64,000 nt of DNA from an uncultured Collinsella sp. GTDB lineage: Bacteria > Actinomycetota > Coriobacteriia > Coriobacteriales > Coriobacteriaceae. Below the pieces are notes generated by a model. The model made no database searches. It saw nothing but the letters and a program-made list of their open reading frames with translations, and had not been told where the DNA came from. Positions 53,223 to 61,799 of this stretch are shown here, in pieces (the first letter of the stretch is position 1; every line of letters begins with the position of its first letter). Both the position numbers and the translations under genes were made by a program. The stretch covers positions 13,605-77,604 of the forward strand of contig UQKM01000009.1 in assembly GCA_900541685.1 (NCBI GenBank), given 5' to 3'.

Positions 53223-54736
53223 TGGCGCTAAGCTTCGATTCCCTTACCGCCGCCCAGATCGCCGCGGGCGTTGCCGCCGGCGACTTTACCGCTACCGAGG
53301 TGGCCCAGGCCTCCCTTGCCGCCATCGAGGCGCGCGAGGGTGGGGTCCAAGCATTCCTGCAGGTGGCGCCCGAGCTTGCGCTCGAGGCCGCCGCGCGCGT
53401 GGATGCCGACCGTGCCGCAGGCAAGCCGCTGCCCCCGCTTGCGGGCGTGCCGCTTGCCATCAAGGACAACATGAACCTTGTGGGTACGCGCACCACCTGC
53501 GCTTCCCGCATGCTCGAGAACTACCAGAGCGTCTACACCGCCACCTGCGTCCAGCGCATGCTCGATGCCGGCTGCCTGCCCATGGGCAAGGCCAACATGG
53601 ACGAGTTTGCCTTTGGCAGCTCTACCGAGAGCTCGGCGTTCCACCGCACCAACAACCCCTGGGATACCGAGCGCGTGCCCGGCGGCTCTTCGGGCGGCTC
53701 CGCTGCCGCCGTCGCTGCGGGCGAGGTCGCGCTCTCGCTGGGCTCGGATACCGGTGGCTCCATTCGCCAGCCGGCGTCGCTGTGCGGCGTGGTGGGCTTT
53801 AAGCCCACGTATGGTGCCGTGAGCCGTTACGGCGTGGTTGCCTTTGGCTCGTCGCTCGACCAGGTGGGTCCCTTTGGCCGCACGGTCGAGGACGTCGCGC
53901 TGGCCATGAACGCGCTTACCGGTGCGGGCCATGATCCGTACGACTGCACCAGCCAGGATTGCGCCGTCGACTTTACCGAGCATCTCAACGACAGCATCGA
54001 GGGCAAGCGCGTGGGCATCATCCCCGCGTTTATGGAGGCCGAGGGTCTGACGCCCGAGGTCAAGGCCGCTGTTCAGCGCGCCGCCCAGGAGCTGCAGAAC
54101 CAGGGCGCCGAGCTGGTCGAGGTCGACCTGCCGCACCTGGACGCCGCCATCGCCGCCTACTACGTCATCGGCCCGGCCGAGGCGTTCTCCAACCTGGCTC
54201 GTTTTGACGGCATTCGCTACGGCTACCAGGAGGAAGGCTGCGCCAACCTGTCCGACCAGAGCTCGCTCAGCCGTGCCCACGGCTTTGGTGCCGAGGCCAA
54301 GCGCCGCCAGATGCTCGGCGCCTATCTGCTCTCCTCGGGCGTGTACGACAAGTACTACTATGCCGCGCAAAAGGCCCGCACACTCATCACGCAGGACTAC
54401 GACGCCGCGTATGCCAAGGTAGACACCATCCTGATGCCCGCCTCGCCGCGCACGGCCTTTAAGTTTGGCGAGATCAGCGACCCCACGCAGATGTACCTTT
54501 CCGACCTGTACACCATCTCGCTTAACATTTGCGGCAATGGTGGCATCTCGGTGCCGCTGGGCCTGGGCGAGGACAGCAAGCTGCCTGTTTCTGCCCAACT
54601 GGTTGGTCCGGCCTTTAAGGACCGTCAGCTGCTCACGTTTGCCCGCGCCCTGGAGCGCGGCTTTGCCGATGCCGCCACGGGTGCGCCCGCGCTTTCCGTC
54701 GCGCCCGATTTTGCCGGGAAGGGAGGCGAGCTGTAA
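53222..54736 (+). CDS. gatA: Aspartyl/glutamyl-tRNA amidotransferase subunit A
   Basis: A 504-residue amidase that releases ammonia from glutamine for tRNA amidation. The Ser-cisSer-Lys triad is Lys81 (PLAIKDNMN), Ser156 (PGGSSGGSAA) and Ser180 (GSDTGGSIR), a constant two-residue offset from the S. aureus enzyme. The length is close to family average. It overlaps gatC and gatB by one base each, so the three genes are translated together. Confidence 0.96.
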   Translation: MALSFDSLTAAQIAAGVAAGDFTATEVAQASLAAIEAREGGVQAFLQVAPELALEAAARVDADRAAGKPLPPLAGVPLAIKDNMNLVGTRTTCASRMLENYQSVYTATCVQRMLDAGCLPMGKANMDEFAFGSSTESSAFHRTNNPWDTERVPGGSSGGSAAAVAAGEVALSLGSDTGGSIRQPASLCGVVGFKPTYGAVSRYGVVAFGSSLDQVGPFGRTVEDVALAMNALTGAGHDPYDCTSQDCAVDFTEHLNDSIEGKRVGIIPAFMEAEGLTPEVKAAVQRAAQELQNQGAELVEVDLPHLDAAIAAYYVIGPAEAFSNLARFDGIRYGYQEEGCANLSDQSSLSRAHGFGAEAKRRQMLGAYLLSSGVYDKYYYAAQKARTLITQDYDAAYAKVDTILMPASPRTAFKFGEISDPTQMYLSDLYTISLNICGNGGISVPLGLGEDSKLPVSAQLVGPAFKDRQLLTFARALERGFADAATGAPALSVAPDFAGKGGEL

Positions 54737-56412
54737 TGAAGGAGCTTTCCGAGGTCCTGCAGGATTGGGAGGCCGTGATCGGCCTGGAGATCCATACCGA
54801 GCTCACCGCACTCGATACCAAGATGTTCTGCAACTGCAAGCTCAGCCACGATGACGAGCCCAACGCCAACGTGTGCCCGGTGTGCCTGGGCCTGCCCGGC
54901 GCCCTGCCGGTGCCCAACAAGCGCGCCATCGAGAGTATCGTCAAGGCCGGTCTCGCCACCAACTGCGAGATCCAGCGTCACTCGATGTTCTACCGCAAGC
55001 ACTACTTCTATCCCGATATGGCCAAGAACTTCCAGACCACGCAGGGCCCGGTCGCCTTTGCCATGTACGGTCACCTGGACCTGGACGTGACCGGTCGCGG
55101 TGCCGCCGAGCGCCCCGACTGCGCGTTTGGCGAGGCCGAGGCCCAGAGCCTGGCGAGCGCCTCGGCCAATGCCGAGGGCCTGTCCACGTCCATGACGTCG
55201 ACCATGCGCGAGGGCAACCAGCGCGCCGGCCATCTGGCCAGCTACGATGCGTCCAACCTGCAGATGCCCGAGCGTCGCGAGGACGGTTCCTACACGGTGC
55301 CCATCCGCATTCTGCGCATCCACATGGAGGAGGACGCCGCCAAGATGGTCCACGTGGGCGGCGCCGAGGGCCGCATTACCGCCGCTGCCGAGTCGCTCGT
55401 CGACTACAACCGCTGCGGCACGCCGCTGATTGAGCTCGTTACCGAGCCCGACCTGCGCACACCCGAGGAGGCTCGCCTGTTTATGGAAAAGCTCCGTCGC
55501 ATCTTTGTGACGCTGGGCATTTCGGACTGCTCCATGGAGAAGGGTTCCATGCGCTGCGACGGCAACGTGTCGCTGCGCCGCCGCGGCGAGACCAAGCTGG
55601 GCACCAAGACCGAGCTCAAGAACCTCAACTCGTTTAAGAGCCTGCACGACGGCCTTGCCTACGAGATTTGCCGTCAGGCCGAGGTGCTCGAGGAGGGCGG
55701 AATCATCTATCAGGAGACCCGCCACTGGGAGCCCAGCCGCAAGCGCACCGTGGTCATGCGCGTCAAGGAGACGGCCGACGACTATCGTCTGTTCCCCGAC
55801 CCCGATCTGGCGCCGTTCGATCTGGATGACGAGTTCATCGACCGCTGCCGTGCCGAGATCCCCGAGCTGCCCGATGCTAAGCGCGCCCGCTTTGAGGCCG
55901 ATTTTGGCATTAAGGCGGCCGACGCCGAGCAGATCGCCGGCGACCCGGAGTTTGCCGAGTTCTTTGAGGCCGCCGCTGCCGGTATGGCCGGCAAGGAGGC
56001 CCAGACGGTCGCAAACCTGCTGGTCAACGAGATGATCGCCTACCTTAAGGGTGCGGGCGTCTCGCTGGCCGAGTCTGGCATCGCGCCGGCTCAGGTGGCA
56101 GCGCTGGCTAAGCTGCTGGCGACCGATGCCATTAGCTCCAACCAGGCGCACGAGGTCTTTGAGGCCATGGCCCAGACCGGCGACGACCCCAACAAGATTG
56201 TCGACGAGCGCGGTATGCGTCAGGTGAGCGATGCTGGCGCGCTGCAGCCGATTGTGGACGAGGTGCTGGCAAACTGTGCCGATCAGGCGCAGCAGTATCG
56301 TGACGGCAACCAGAAGGTCATCGGCTTTTTGGTGGGCCAGTGCATGAAAGCGAGCCGCGGCAAGGGCAACCCGAAGCTCTTCAACGAGTTGCTGAGAACG
56401 TCGCTCTCGTAG
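54736..56412 (+). CDS. gatB: Aspartyl/glutamyl-tRNA amidotransferase subunit B, with insertion
   Basis: A 558-residue GatB, the kinase/amidation subunit. It has VIGLEIHTEL, the metal-binding Cys cluster (CNCKL ... CPVCLGLPGALPV) and HMEEDAAKMVH, TLGISDCSMEKGSMRCDGNV, KTELKNLNSF; the tail domain at 430-555 has the YqeY-like fold. It is about 60-80 residues longer than typical GatB. The extra lies around residues 116-190 (GHLDLDV to GSYTVPIRIL), an Ala/Ser/Glu-rich stretch placed where others have the short ISQ-type loop. The sequence is in frame and its composition matches the gene, so it is an insertion, not an error. Confidence 0.95.
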   Translation: MKELSEVLQDWEAVIGLEIHTELTALDTKMFCNCKLSHDDEPNANVCPVCLGLPGALPVPNKRAIESIVKAGLATNCEIQRHSMFYRKHYFYPDMAKNFQTTQGPVAFAMYGHLDLDVTGRGAAERPDCAFGEAEAQSLASASANAEGLSTSMTSTMREGNQRAGHLASYDASNLQMPERREDGSYTVPIRILRIHMEEDAAKMVHVGGAEGRITAAAESLVDYNRCGTPLIELVTEPDLRTPEEARLFMEKLRRIFVTLGISDCSMEKGSMRCDGNVSLRRRGETKLGTKTELKNLNSFKSLHDGLAYEICRQAEVLEEGGIIYQETRHWEPSRKRTVVMRVKETADDYRLFPDPDLAPFDLDDEFIDRCRAEIPELPDAKRARFEADFGIKAADAEQIAGDPEFAEFFEAAAAGMAGKEAQTVANLLVNEMIAYLKGAGVSLAESGIAPAQVAALAKLLATDAISSNQAHEVFEAMAQTGDDPNKIVDERGMRQVSDAGALQPIVDEVLANCADQAQQYRDGNQKVIGFLVGQCMKASRGKGNPKLFNELLRTSLS

Positions 56413-56418
56413 CTGCGA

Positions 56419-56561
56419 GGCCGGGGAAGCCCCGAGTCGCCGGGGTATTTCCTCCAAATTTCAAACAGTCCTATGCAAGACGAAGGCCACATTTAGTGGC
56501 CTTCTTTGCATGCGGAACTCATTTGGAGCAAACACCCCGGCGACTCGGGGCTTCCCCGGCC
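56419..56561. terminator. Long palindrome enclosing the gatB terminator
   Basis: Perfect 28-base arms (56419-56446 and 56534-56561), extended inward by a less perfect ~14-base stretch, enclose a 9-bp terminator stem GAAGGCCAC/GTGGCCTTC (56482-56490 and 56496-56504) with a T-run. The plan equals that of 2018-2142 although the arm sequences differ. Confidence 0.75.
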
Positions 56562-56607
56562 AGACGACTCGGCCGTTCGGGTCAGGCGGGCTGGATTGAA
56601 TTTGGTG

Positions 56608-56638
56608 AATGAGGGCGCCGATGGCGCCCTCATTCTTT
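56608..56638. terminator. Two-way terminator between gatB and the AraC gene
   Basis: A 12-bp perfect stem AATGAGGGCGCC/GGCGCCCTCATT (56608-56619 and 56623-56634) with a 3-base loop, followed by CTTTAT; it abuts the converging AraC gene end. Confidence 0.88.
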
Positions 56639-57641
56639 ATATATGTTGGGAGCGCCAAGTGGTGGGGGTGGTGCCGGTGTGTTGCTTGAAGGCTTGGGCG
56701 AAGGCGGCCTGCTGAGGGTAGCCTAGACGCTCTGCCACCTGCGCTATCGTGAGCGAGCTATCAGTCAAAAGGTCCTGTGCTCGCTCCATACGACGTCTGC
56801 GAATGTAGGCGCCCAGGGACTCGCCAGTTTGGGCCTTAAAGGTGGCGCATAGCTTGGAGCGGCTTGTATAGAGCCTCTCGGCCACCTCGTTGATACCCAC
56901 ACGTCTGCCTTTGTCGAGCGCGCGCTCAATCATTGCCGTCGCTTCTTCGGCAATGGTTATGTTGGCGCGTGTGTCTGCCGCCTGCCGCGTCTGCTTGTGG
57001 GCCGCGCGCGAACAGGCGAGCTCCGCGACCATGGTCTCCACGATGCCCTACATATAGACGTGTCCGCCTACGGTGCGGGCGCGTTCCTCGTTAATCCTGC
57101 GCAACGTGTGGCAGATGGCAGACGTCGCTTCCTCGTGCCATGGCTCGGCAAACGCCTCAAAGACCCCTGCGAACTCGGTGGGATAGCGGTGCTCCAGTTC
57201 GTCAAAATAACCGGGCAAAAAGAGCACCGAGCGCGAGTGATAGAGCCGCCCTGCAAACAGTGGGCTTAACTCCTCGCCACAGTTATCTTGGATAAAGCTG
57301 CACACGGCATTGTTTGGCCACGGTCCATGCAGGGGTTTAAGGTTCGCAGGCGTTATGCCGGCTTCGGGCATGCACATGAGCGTGGGCGCGCTGACCTCGC
57401 TCACGCACGCGTACGGTTCGGGTGTGTATTCGGCCAGGTACATATCGTGCGTCGGGGTAATGTAATGCTCCATGACGATGCAGGCAGGGGAGAGGGGCAT
57501 GATCCATGCGCGTCCGTGCGCCCGATCGTTTGCCACCTCGCCGGTAAAGACGGCGCCCTTGCCGGTAAGCTCCAGGCCAAACTGCTCAAACTGCGGTGCG
57601 TAGAGCTCGGTTATGTCGGTCGCTGCCCGCCGTATTTGCAA
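56637..57641 (-). pseudogene. AraC-family regulator interrupted by an in-frame TAG
   Basis: Two frames on the same strand and in the same register, 57641-57048 (197 codons) and from 57047 down to 56637, together give a 334-codon AraC-family protein. The N-terminal part is a ligand-type domain (MQIRRAATDITELYAPQFEQ); the C-terminal part has the double helix-turn-helix (INEVAERLYTSRSKLCATFK, TIAQVAERLGYPQQAAFAQAFK). They are separated only by a TAG at 57048-57050 with no shift. The start is TTG at 57641 behind AAGGAAGGGG. The gene is divergent from two ABC half-transporters, which it probably controlled. It may be a recent null, a stop read through at some rate, or an error. Confidence 0.8.
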
Positions 57642-57755
57642 AAGCGTCCCCTTCCTTTGCAGAAACGTCCACGCCTGGCTCGATTGTGAGCCATGGCTAA
57701 CACATCAATGATAAGTTCATTACGGTTAACTCTCAAGCCGTTAGAAAGGAATCTC

Positions 57756-59582
57756 ATGGCAAAGGGGTCAAAAAGGGAAGGCGGCGGTATCGGCGAGCTG
57801 CTTGCATATGCCGGCGACCGCAAATTCCTAACGTATTTGGGCATGGCTCTCTCGGCGCTATCGCAGCTGCTGAGCTTTGGCCCGTTCGTGTGCATTTGGC
57901 TTGTCGCGCGCGATCTGATCGCCGTGGCGCCTAACTGGAGCGAAGCCTGCGGCATCGCGACGTATGGCTGGTGGGCCGTGGGGTTTGCGCTGGCAAGCAT
58001 CGTGGTCTATTTCGTGGGGCTCATGTGCACGCACCTGTCTGCGTTTCGCTGCGCGTCCAATATTCGCAAGACTACGAGCGAGCACCTGCTTAAGCTGCCG
58101 CTTGGCTACTTTGACACACACGCCACCGGTGAGCTGCGCCGTATCGTAGACGGATGCGCCGCCTCCACCGAGACCCTGCTCGCGCACATGCTACCCGATA
58201 TCGCCGGCGCCACCGCCATGGTCGCAGGTCTGCTCGTGCTGCTTTTCGCCCTCGATTGGCGCTTGGGCGCGGCATGCCTTATCTCGGTCGCCGTTTCGCT
58301 TGGCGCCATGGCCACCATGATGAGCGGCAAGGGCGCCGAGTTCATGAAGGCCTACATGGGCGCGCTGGTCAAGATGAACAAGACCGGTACCGAATACGTA
58401 CGCGGCATCCCCGTGGTCAAGGTGTTTCAGCAGACGGTCTATTCCTTTAAGGCGTTCCACGATGCGATCGCCGAATACGCCGACATGGCGCAAAGCTATG
58501 CGGGCACGTTCTGCCGAGGCCCGCAGGTGCTCAACCTTACCGCGCTCAATGGCCTCGTGGCATTTCTTTTGCCCGTGGCGTTGCTGTTGGCGCCGGGCGA
58601 GACGGACTTCGCGCACTTTATGGTCAACTTCACGTTTTACGCGATCTTTTCGGCCGTGGTGCCGACGGCCATGACCAAGCTCATGTTTGTGGGCGAGGCG
58701 TCTCAGATGAGTGCCGATTCGCTGGCGCGCATCCGAAGCGTTATGGATTCCAAGCAGCTCTCCGTGCCCGCCCTGCCCAAGCGCCCTGCTGGCAGCGATG
58801 TGCGCTTTGAGGACGTGAGCTTTACCTACGAGGGTGCCGAAGCGCCTGCTGTCGATCATGTGAGCTTTAGCGTTCCCGCAGGCAGCGCCCTTGCGTTGGT
58901 TGGTCCCTCGGGCGGCGGTAAGTCAACCTGCGCAAGCCTGATCCCGCGTTTTTGGGATGTTTCCTCGGGTCGCGTGCTTGTGGGCGGCGTAGACGTTCGC
59001 GACATGGATCCGCACGAGCTCATGGACCAGGTCGCCTTTGTGTTTCAGACCAACCAGCTGTTCCGCCAAACACTTGCCGATAACGTGCGCGCCTCCAAGC
59101 CTGGGGCCACTGACGACGAAGTGCGCGCGGCCCTCTCCGCGGCCCAGTGCGACGATATCGTGGCCAAGCTCCCGCAGGGCATCGACACCATGCTCGGCGC
59201 CGGCGGGGCGTACCTTTCGGGCGGCGAGGTCCAGCGCGTGTCGCTCGCCCGCGCAATTCTTAAGGACGCGCCCATCGTGGTGCTCGACGAGGCCACAGCC
59301 TTTGCCGACCCCGAGAACGAGGCACTCATCCAGCGCGCCTTTAGCAAATTGGCGGCGGGCCGCACGGTCATTATGATCGCGCACCGGCTTTCGACCGTGA
59401 TGGGGGCCAACAAGATCGTGGTGCTCAACCAGGGTGGTGTGCAGGAGGCCGGCACCCATGCCGAGCTGCTGTCCCAAAACGGCCTGTACGCCAAGATGTG
59501 GGCCGAATACGAACAGGCCGCGAGCTGGAAGATCACTGCTGCGGCCGCGGATGTCGCCGCCGCGAAGGGAGGCGAGGCCTAA
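57756..59582 (+). CDS. ABC half-transporter (AraC-linked pair, first gene)
   Basis: A 608-residue membrane-ATPase fusion. Six membrane segments occupy residues 25-320. The ATPase has Walker A GPSGGGKST, signature LSGGEVQR and Walker B IVVLDEATAFAD. The pair with the next gene and the divergent AraC gene resemble YbtA-YbtP-YbtQ-like modules for siderophore or peptide transport in enterics and many gut anaerobes, but substrate and direction are unknown. The ATG at 57756 follows GAAAGGA; an upstream in-frame start at 57693 is less likely. It is immediately followed by its partner, whose ATG abuts the stop. Confidence 0.9.
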   Translation: MAKGSKREGGGIGELLAYAGDRKFLTYLGMALSALSQLLSFGPFVCIWLVARDLIAVAPNWSEACGIATYGWWAVGFALASIVVYFVGLMCTHLSAFRCASNIRKTTSEHLLKLPLGYFDTHATGELRRIVDGCAASTETLLAHMLPDIAGATAMVAGLLVLLFALDWRLGAACLISVAVSLGAMATMMSGKGAEFMKAYMGALVKMNKTGTEYVRGIPVVKVFQQTVYSFKAFHDAIAEYADMAQSYAGTFCRGPQVLNLTALNGLVAFLLPVALLLAPGETDFAHFMVNFTFYAIFSAVVPTAMTKLMFVGEASQMSADSLARIRSVMDSKQLSVPALPKRPAGSDVRFEDVSFTYEGAEAPAVDHVSFSVPAGSALALVGPSGGGKSTCASLIPRFWDVSSGRVLVGGVDVRDMDPHELMDQVAFVFQTNQLFRQTLADNVRASKPGATDDEVRAALSAAQCDDIVAKLPQGIDTMLGAGGAYLSGGEVQRVSLARAILKDAPIVVLDEATAFADPENEALIQRAFSKLAAGRTVIMIAHRLSTVMGANKIVVLNQGGVQEAGTHAELLSQNGLYAKMWAEYEQAASWKITAAAADVAAAKGGEA

Positions 59583-61340
59583 ATGTTCGCCTCATTCCAA
59601 AAGAAGTATTTCCTATCCGATAAAGGCATCGCCGGCGTTAAGCGCGGCATTTTCTGGACCACGCTCACCAATCTCATCACTATGGCCGGCATGGGCTTTT
59701 TGTTCCTGGTCATGGCCGGCTTTGTCGAGCATCTCGCGCATGGGGCCGACCTGCCGGATGCACTGCCCATCGTGGGTGGTCTCGTTATCTTCTTTGTGCT
59801 GCTCTTTGCCTCTAACTGGCAGCAGTATTACTACACCTACTGCATCTTTTACGAGGAGTGCGGCAAGCAGCGTATGGAGATCGCCGAGCGCTTGCGCAAG
59901 CTGCCGCTGTCGTTTTTTGGCCGTCGTGATCTGGCCGATTTAACCGAGACCATTATGGGCGACGTCCAGGCCATGGAGCACGCCTACAGCCACGTGCTGG
60001 GAGAGCTTTGGGGTGCCATCATCGCAAGCGTCATTGTGTTCGTGGCGTCGCTGTTCTTTTGCTCGCAGCTGGCGATCGCGGCGTTTTGGAGCGTGCCCGT
60101 GGCCTTTGCCGTGCTGTATCTAACACGCGGCCCCATGACCCCGGTGTTCGACCATGTGCGTGCCGAGAAGGTCAAGGTTACCGAGGCGATCCAGGAGACG
60201 CTCGACTGCGTGCGCGAGATCCGCGCCACCAACCAGGAGGCTCATTATCTTGAGGGACTCAACGCCGTGATCGATGCCGAGGAGCGCGAGACCACCAAGG
60301 GCGAGCTCGCCAATGGGCTTTTGGTCAACTCCGCCTTTGCCATCCTGCGCCTGGGGATTGCCACCACGTTGGTCACGGGCGCTGCGATGGTCGCCTCCGG
60401 GCAGGTCGACTTTTTGGTGATGTTTGCCTTCCTGCTTATGGTGAGCCGCATCTATGCGCCCTTTGATCAGGCGCTGATGCTGATGTCCGAGCTGTTTGCC
60501 GCCGAGTCGTCGGCCAAGCGCATGCGTTCCATCATGGAAGAGCCCGTGGCGCGGGGCAGCGAGCAGTTTGAGCCCGTAGGCCACGATGTGGTGTTCGATC
60601 ACGTGGCATTTGGCTATGGTGCGGGCGAGGAAGGCCGCGCCGGCGAGAAAGTTCTTACCGATGTGAGCTTTACCGCCAAGGAAGGCGAGGTCACGGCACT
60701 GGTCGGTCCTTCGGGCTCCGGTAAGTCCACGGTGAGCCGCCTGGCCGCGCGCTTTTGGGATGCCACTGCGGGCACGGTCACCGTGGGCGGCGTGGATGTT
60801 GCGAGCGTGGATCCCGAGGTGCTGCTGCGCGACTACGCCATTGTGTTCCAAGACGTGCTGCTCTTTGACGACACGGTGATGGGAAACATCCGCCTCGGGC
60901 GTCGTGGCGCCACCGATGAGCAAGTGCTTGCGGCCGCGCGTGCCGCCAACTGCGACGAGTTTGTGAGCCGAATGCCGCAGGGCTACAACACCATGATCGG
61001 CGAGAACGGCTCCAAGCTGTCCGGCGGCGAGCGCCAGCGCATCTCTATCGCCCGTGCGCTGCTCAAAGACGCGCCTATCGTGCTGTTGGACGAGGCGACG
61101 GCGAGCTTGGATGTGGAGAACGAGACCGTGGTTCAGCAGGCGCTCTCCCGTCTGCTTGCAGGTAAGACGGTTATCGTTATTGCCCACCGTATGCGTACGG
61201 TGGAAAATGCCGACAAAATCGTTGTACTCAAGGATGGTGTGGTTGCCGAGCAGGGCACTCCGGCGCAGCTCAAGGCGGCAGGTGGAGAATTCGCCCGCAT
61301 GGTGGCGCTGCAAAAGGAAGCAGCTACCTGGCAGTTGTAA
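59583..61340 (+). CDS. ABC half-transporter (AraC-linked pair, second gene)
   Basis: A 585-residue partner of the preceding protein with the same plan: membrane domain to about residue 320, then ATPase with Walker A GPSGSGKST, signature LSGGERQR and Walker B IVLLDEATASLD. Both subunits keep the catalytic Glu, so the pair should have two working sites, unlike the exporter at 33.3-37.1 kb. The ATG is directly after the stop of the first gene with GGGAGG upstream, so translation is coupled. It ends before a CAAAGGGA/TCCCTTTG hairpin. Confidence 0.91.
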   Translation: MFASFQKKYFLSDKGIAGVKRGIFWTTLTNLITMAGMGFLFLVMAGFVEHLAHGADLPDALPIVGGLVIFFVLLFASNWQQYYYTYCIFYEECGKQRMEIAERLRKLPLSFFGRRDLADLTETIMGDVQAMEHAYSHVLGELWGAIIASVIVFVASLFFCSQLAIAAFWSVPVAFAVLYLTRGPMTPVFDHVRAEKVKVTEAIQETLDCVREIRATNQEAHYLEGLNAVIDAEERETTKGELANGLLVNSAFAILRLGIATTLVTGAAMVASGQVDFLVMFAFLLMVSRIYAPFDQALMLMSELFAAESSAKRMRSIMEEPVARGSEQFEPVGHDVVFDHVAFGYGAGEEGRAGEKVLTDVSFTAKEGEVTALVGPSGSGKSTVSRLAARFWDATAGTVTVGGVDVASVDPEVLLRDYAIVFQDVLLFDDTVMGNIRLGRRGATDEQVLAAARAANCDEFVSRMPQGYNTMIGENGSKLSGGERQRISIARALLKDAPIVLLDEATASLDVENETVVQQALSRLLAGKTVIVIAHRMRTVENADKIVVLKDGVVAEQGTPAQLKAAGGEFARMVALQKEAATWQL

Positions 61341-61343
61341 GAA

Positions 61344-61375
61344 GGAGCAAAGGGACAGTCCCTTTGTCACATTGA
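61344..61375. repeat. Hairpin repeat after the ABC pair
   Basis: An 8-bp perfect stem CAAAGGGA/TCCCTTTG (61348-61355 and 61359-61366). Read on the other strand the flank CAATGTGACAAAGGG matches the repeat at 14803. It may end the ABC transcript. Confidence 0.7.
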
Positions 61376-61535
61376 CAATCGGTTACTCCGCATCGTTAAT
61401 TTTCAAAAGGTTAGCCATGGCTGACCTAGATAGTTAGATAAAATTGAGATATTTCAAAAGCGTGCTCGAGCAAACTTGTTTACTCGGGTGCTGAGGCACC
61501 ATGCCGCGTCCAATGCGGCAAAAGGGAGAGACATC

Positions 61536-61781
61536 ATGAAGAAGTCCACGTTCAACACCCTGCTTGTCGGTGGCGGTTTTCTGCTTGGTACGGCTGGCAT
61601 CAAGCTGCTCACCAGCGCTCCGGTAAAGAATGCCTGCGTGCAGGGTATCGCGTGCGGTATGCGCATCAAGAACGGCTACCAGGACATGGTCGAGCAGGCC
61701 AAGGCCGAGGTCGACGACATGGTTGCCGAGGCGGCCTATATCACCCAGAGCGAGGCCGCTGCTGACGAGGCAGCCGAGTAA
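61536..61781 (+). CDS. DUF6110-like small membrane protein
   Basis: An 81-residue protein with a hydrophobic N-terminal segment (FNTLLVGGGFLLGTAGIKLL) and an acidic tail (Glu/Ala-rich from residue 50). It resembles the small proteins of family DUF6110, which are commonly found directly before a metal P-type ATPase, as here (18 bases). Two Cys occur in VKNACVQGIACGM. A role in metal delivery or regulation of the ATPase is inferred only from the context. AAGGGAG precedes the ATG at 61536. Confidence 0.75.
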   Translation: MKKSTFNTLLVGGGFLLGTAGIKLLTSAPVKNACVQGIACGMRIKNGYQDMVEQAKAEVDDMVAEAAYITQSEAAADEAAE

Positions 61782-61799
61782 CGCTCCCAGACACAAACT

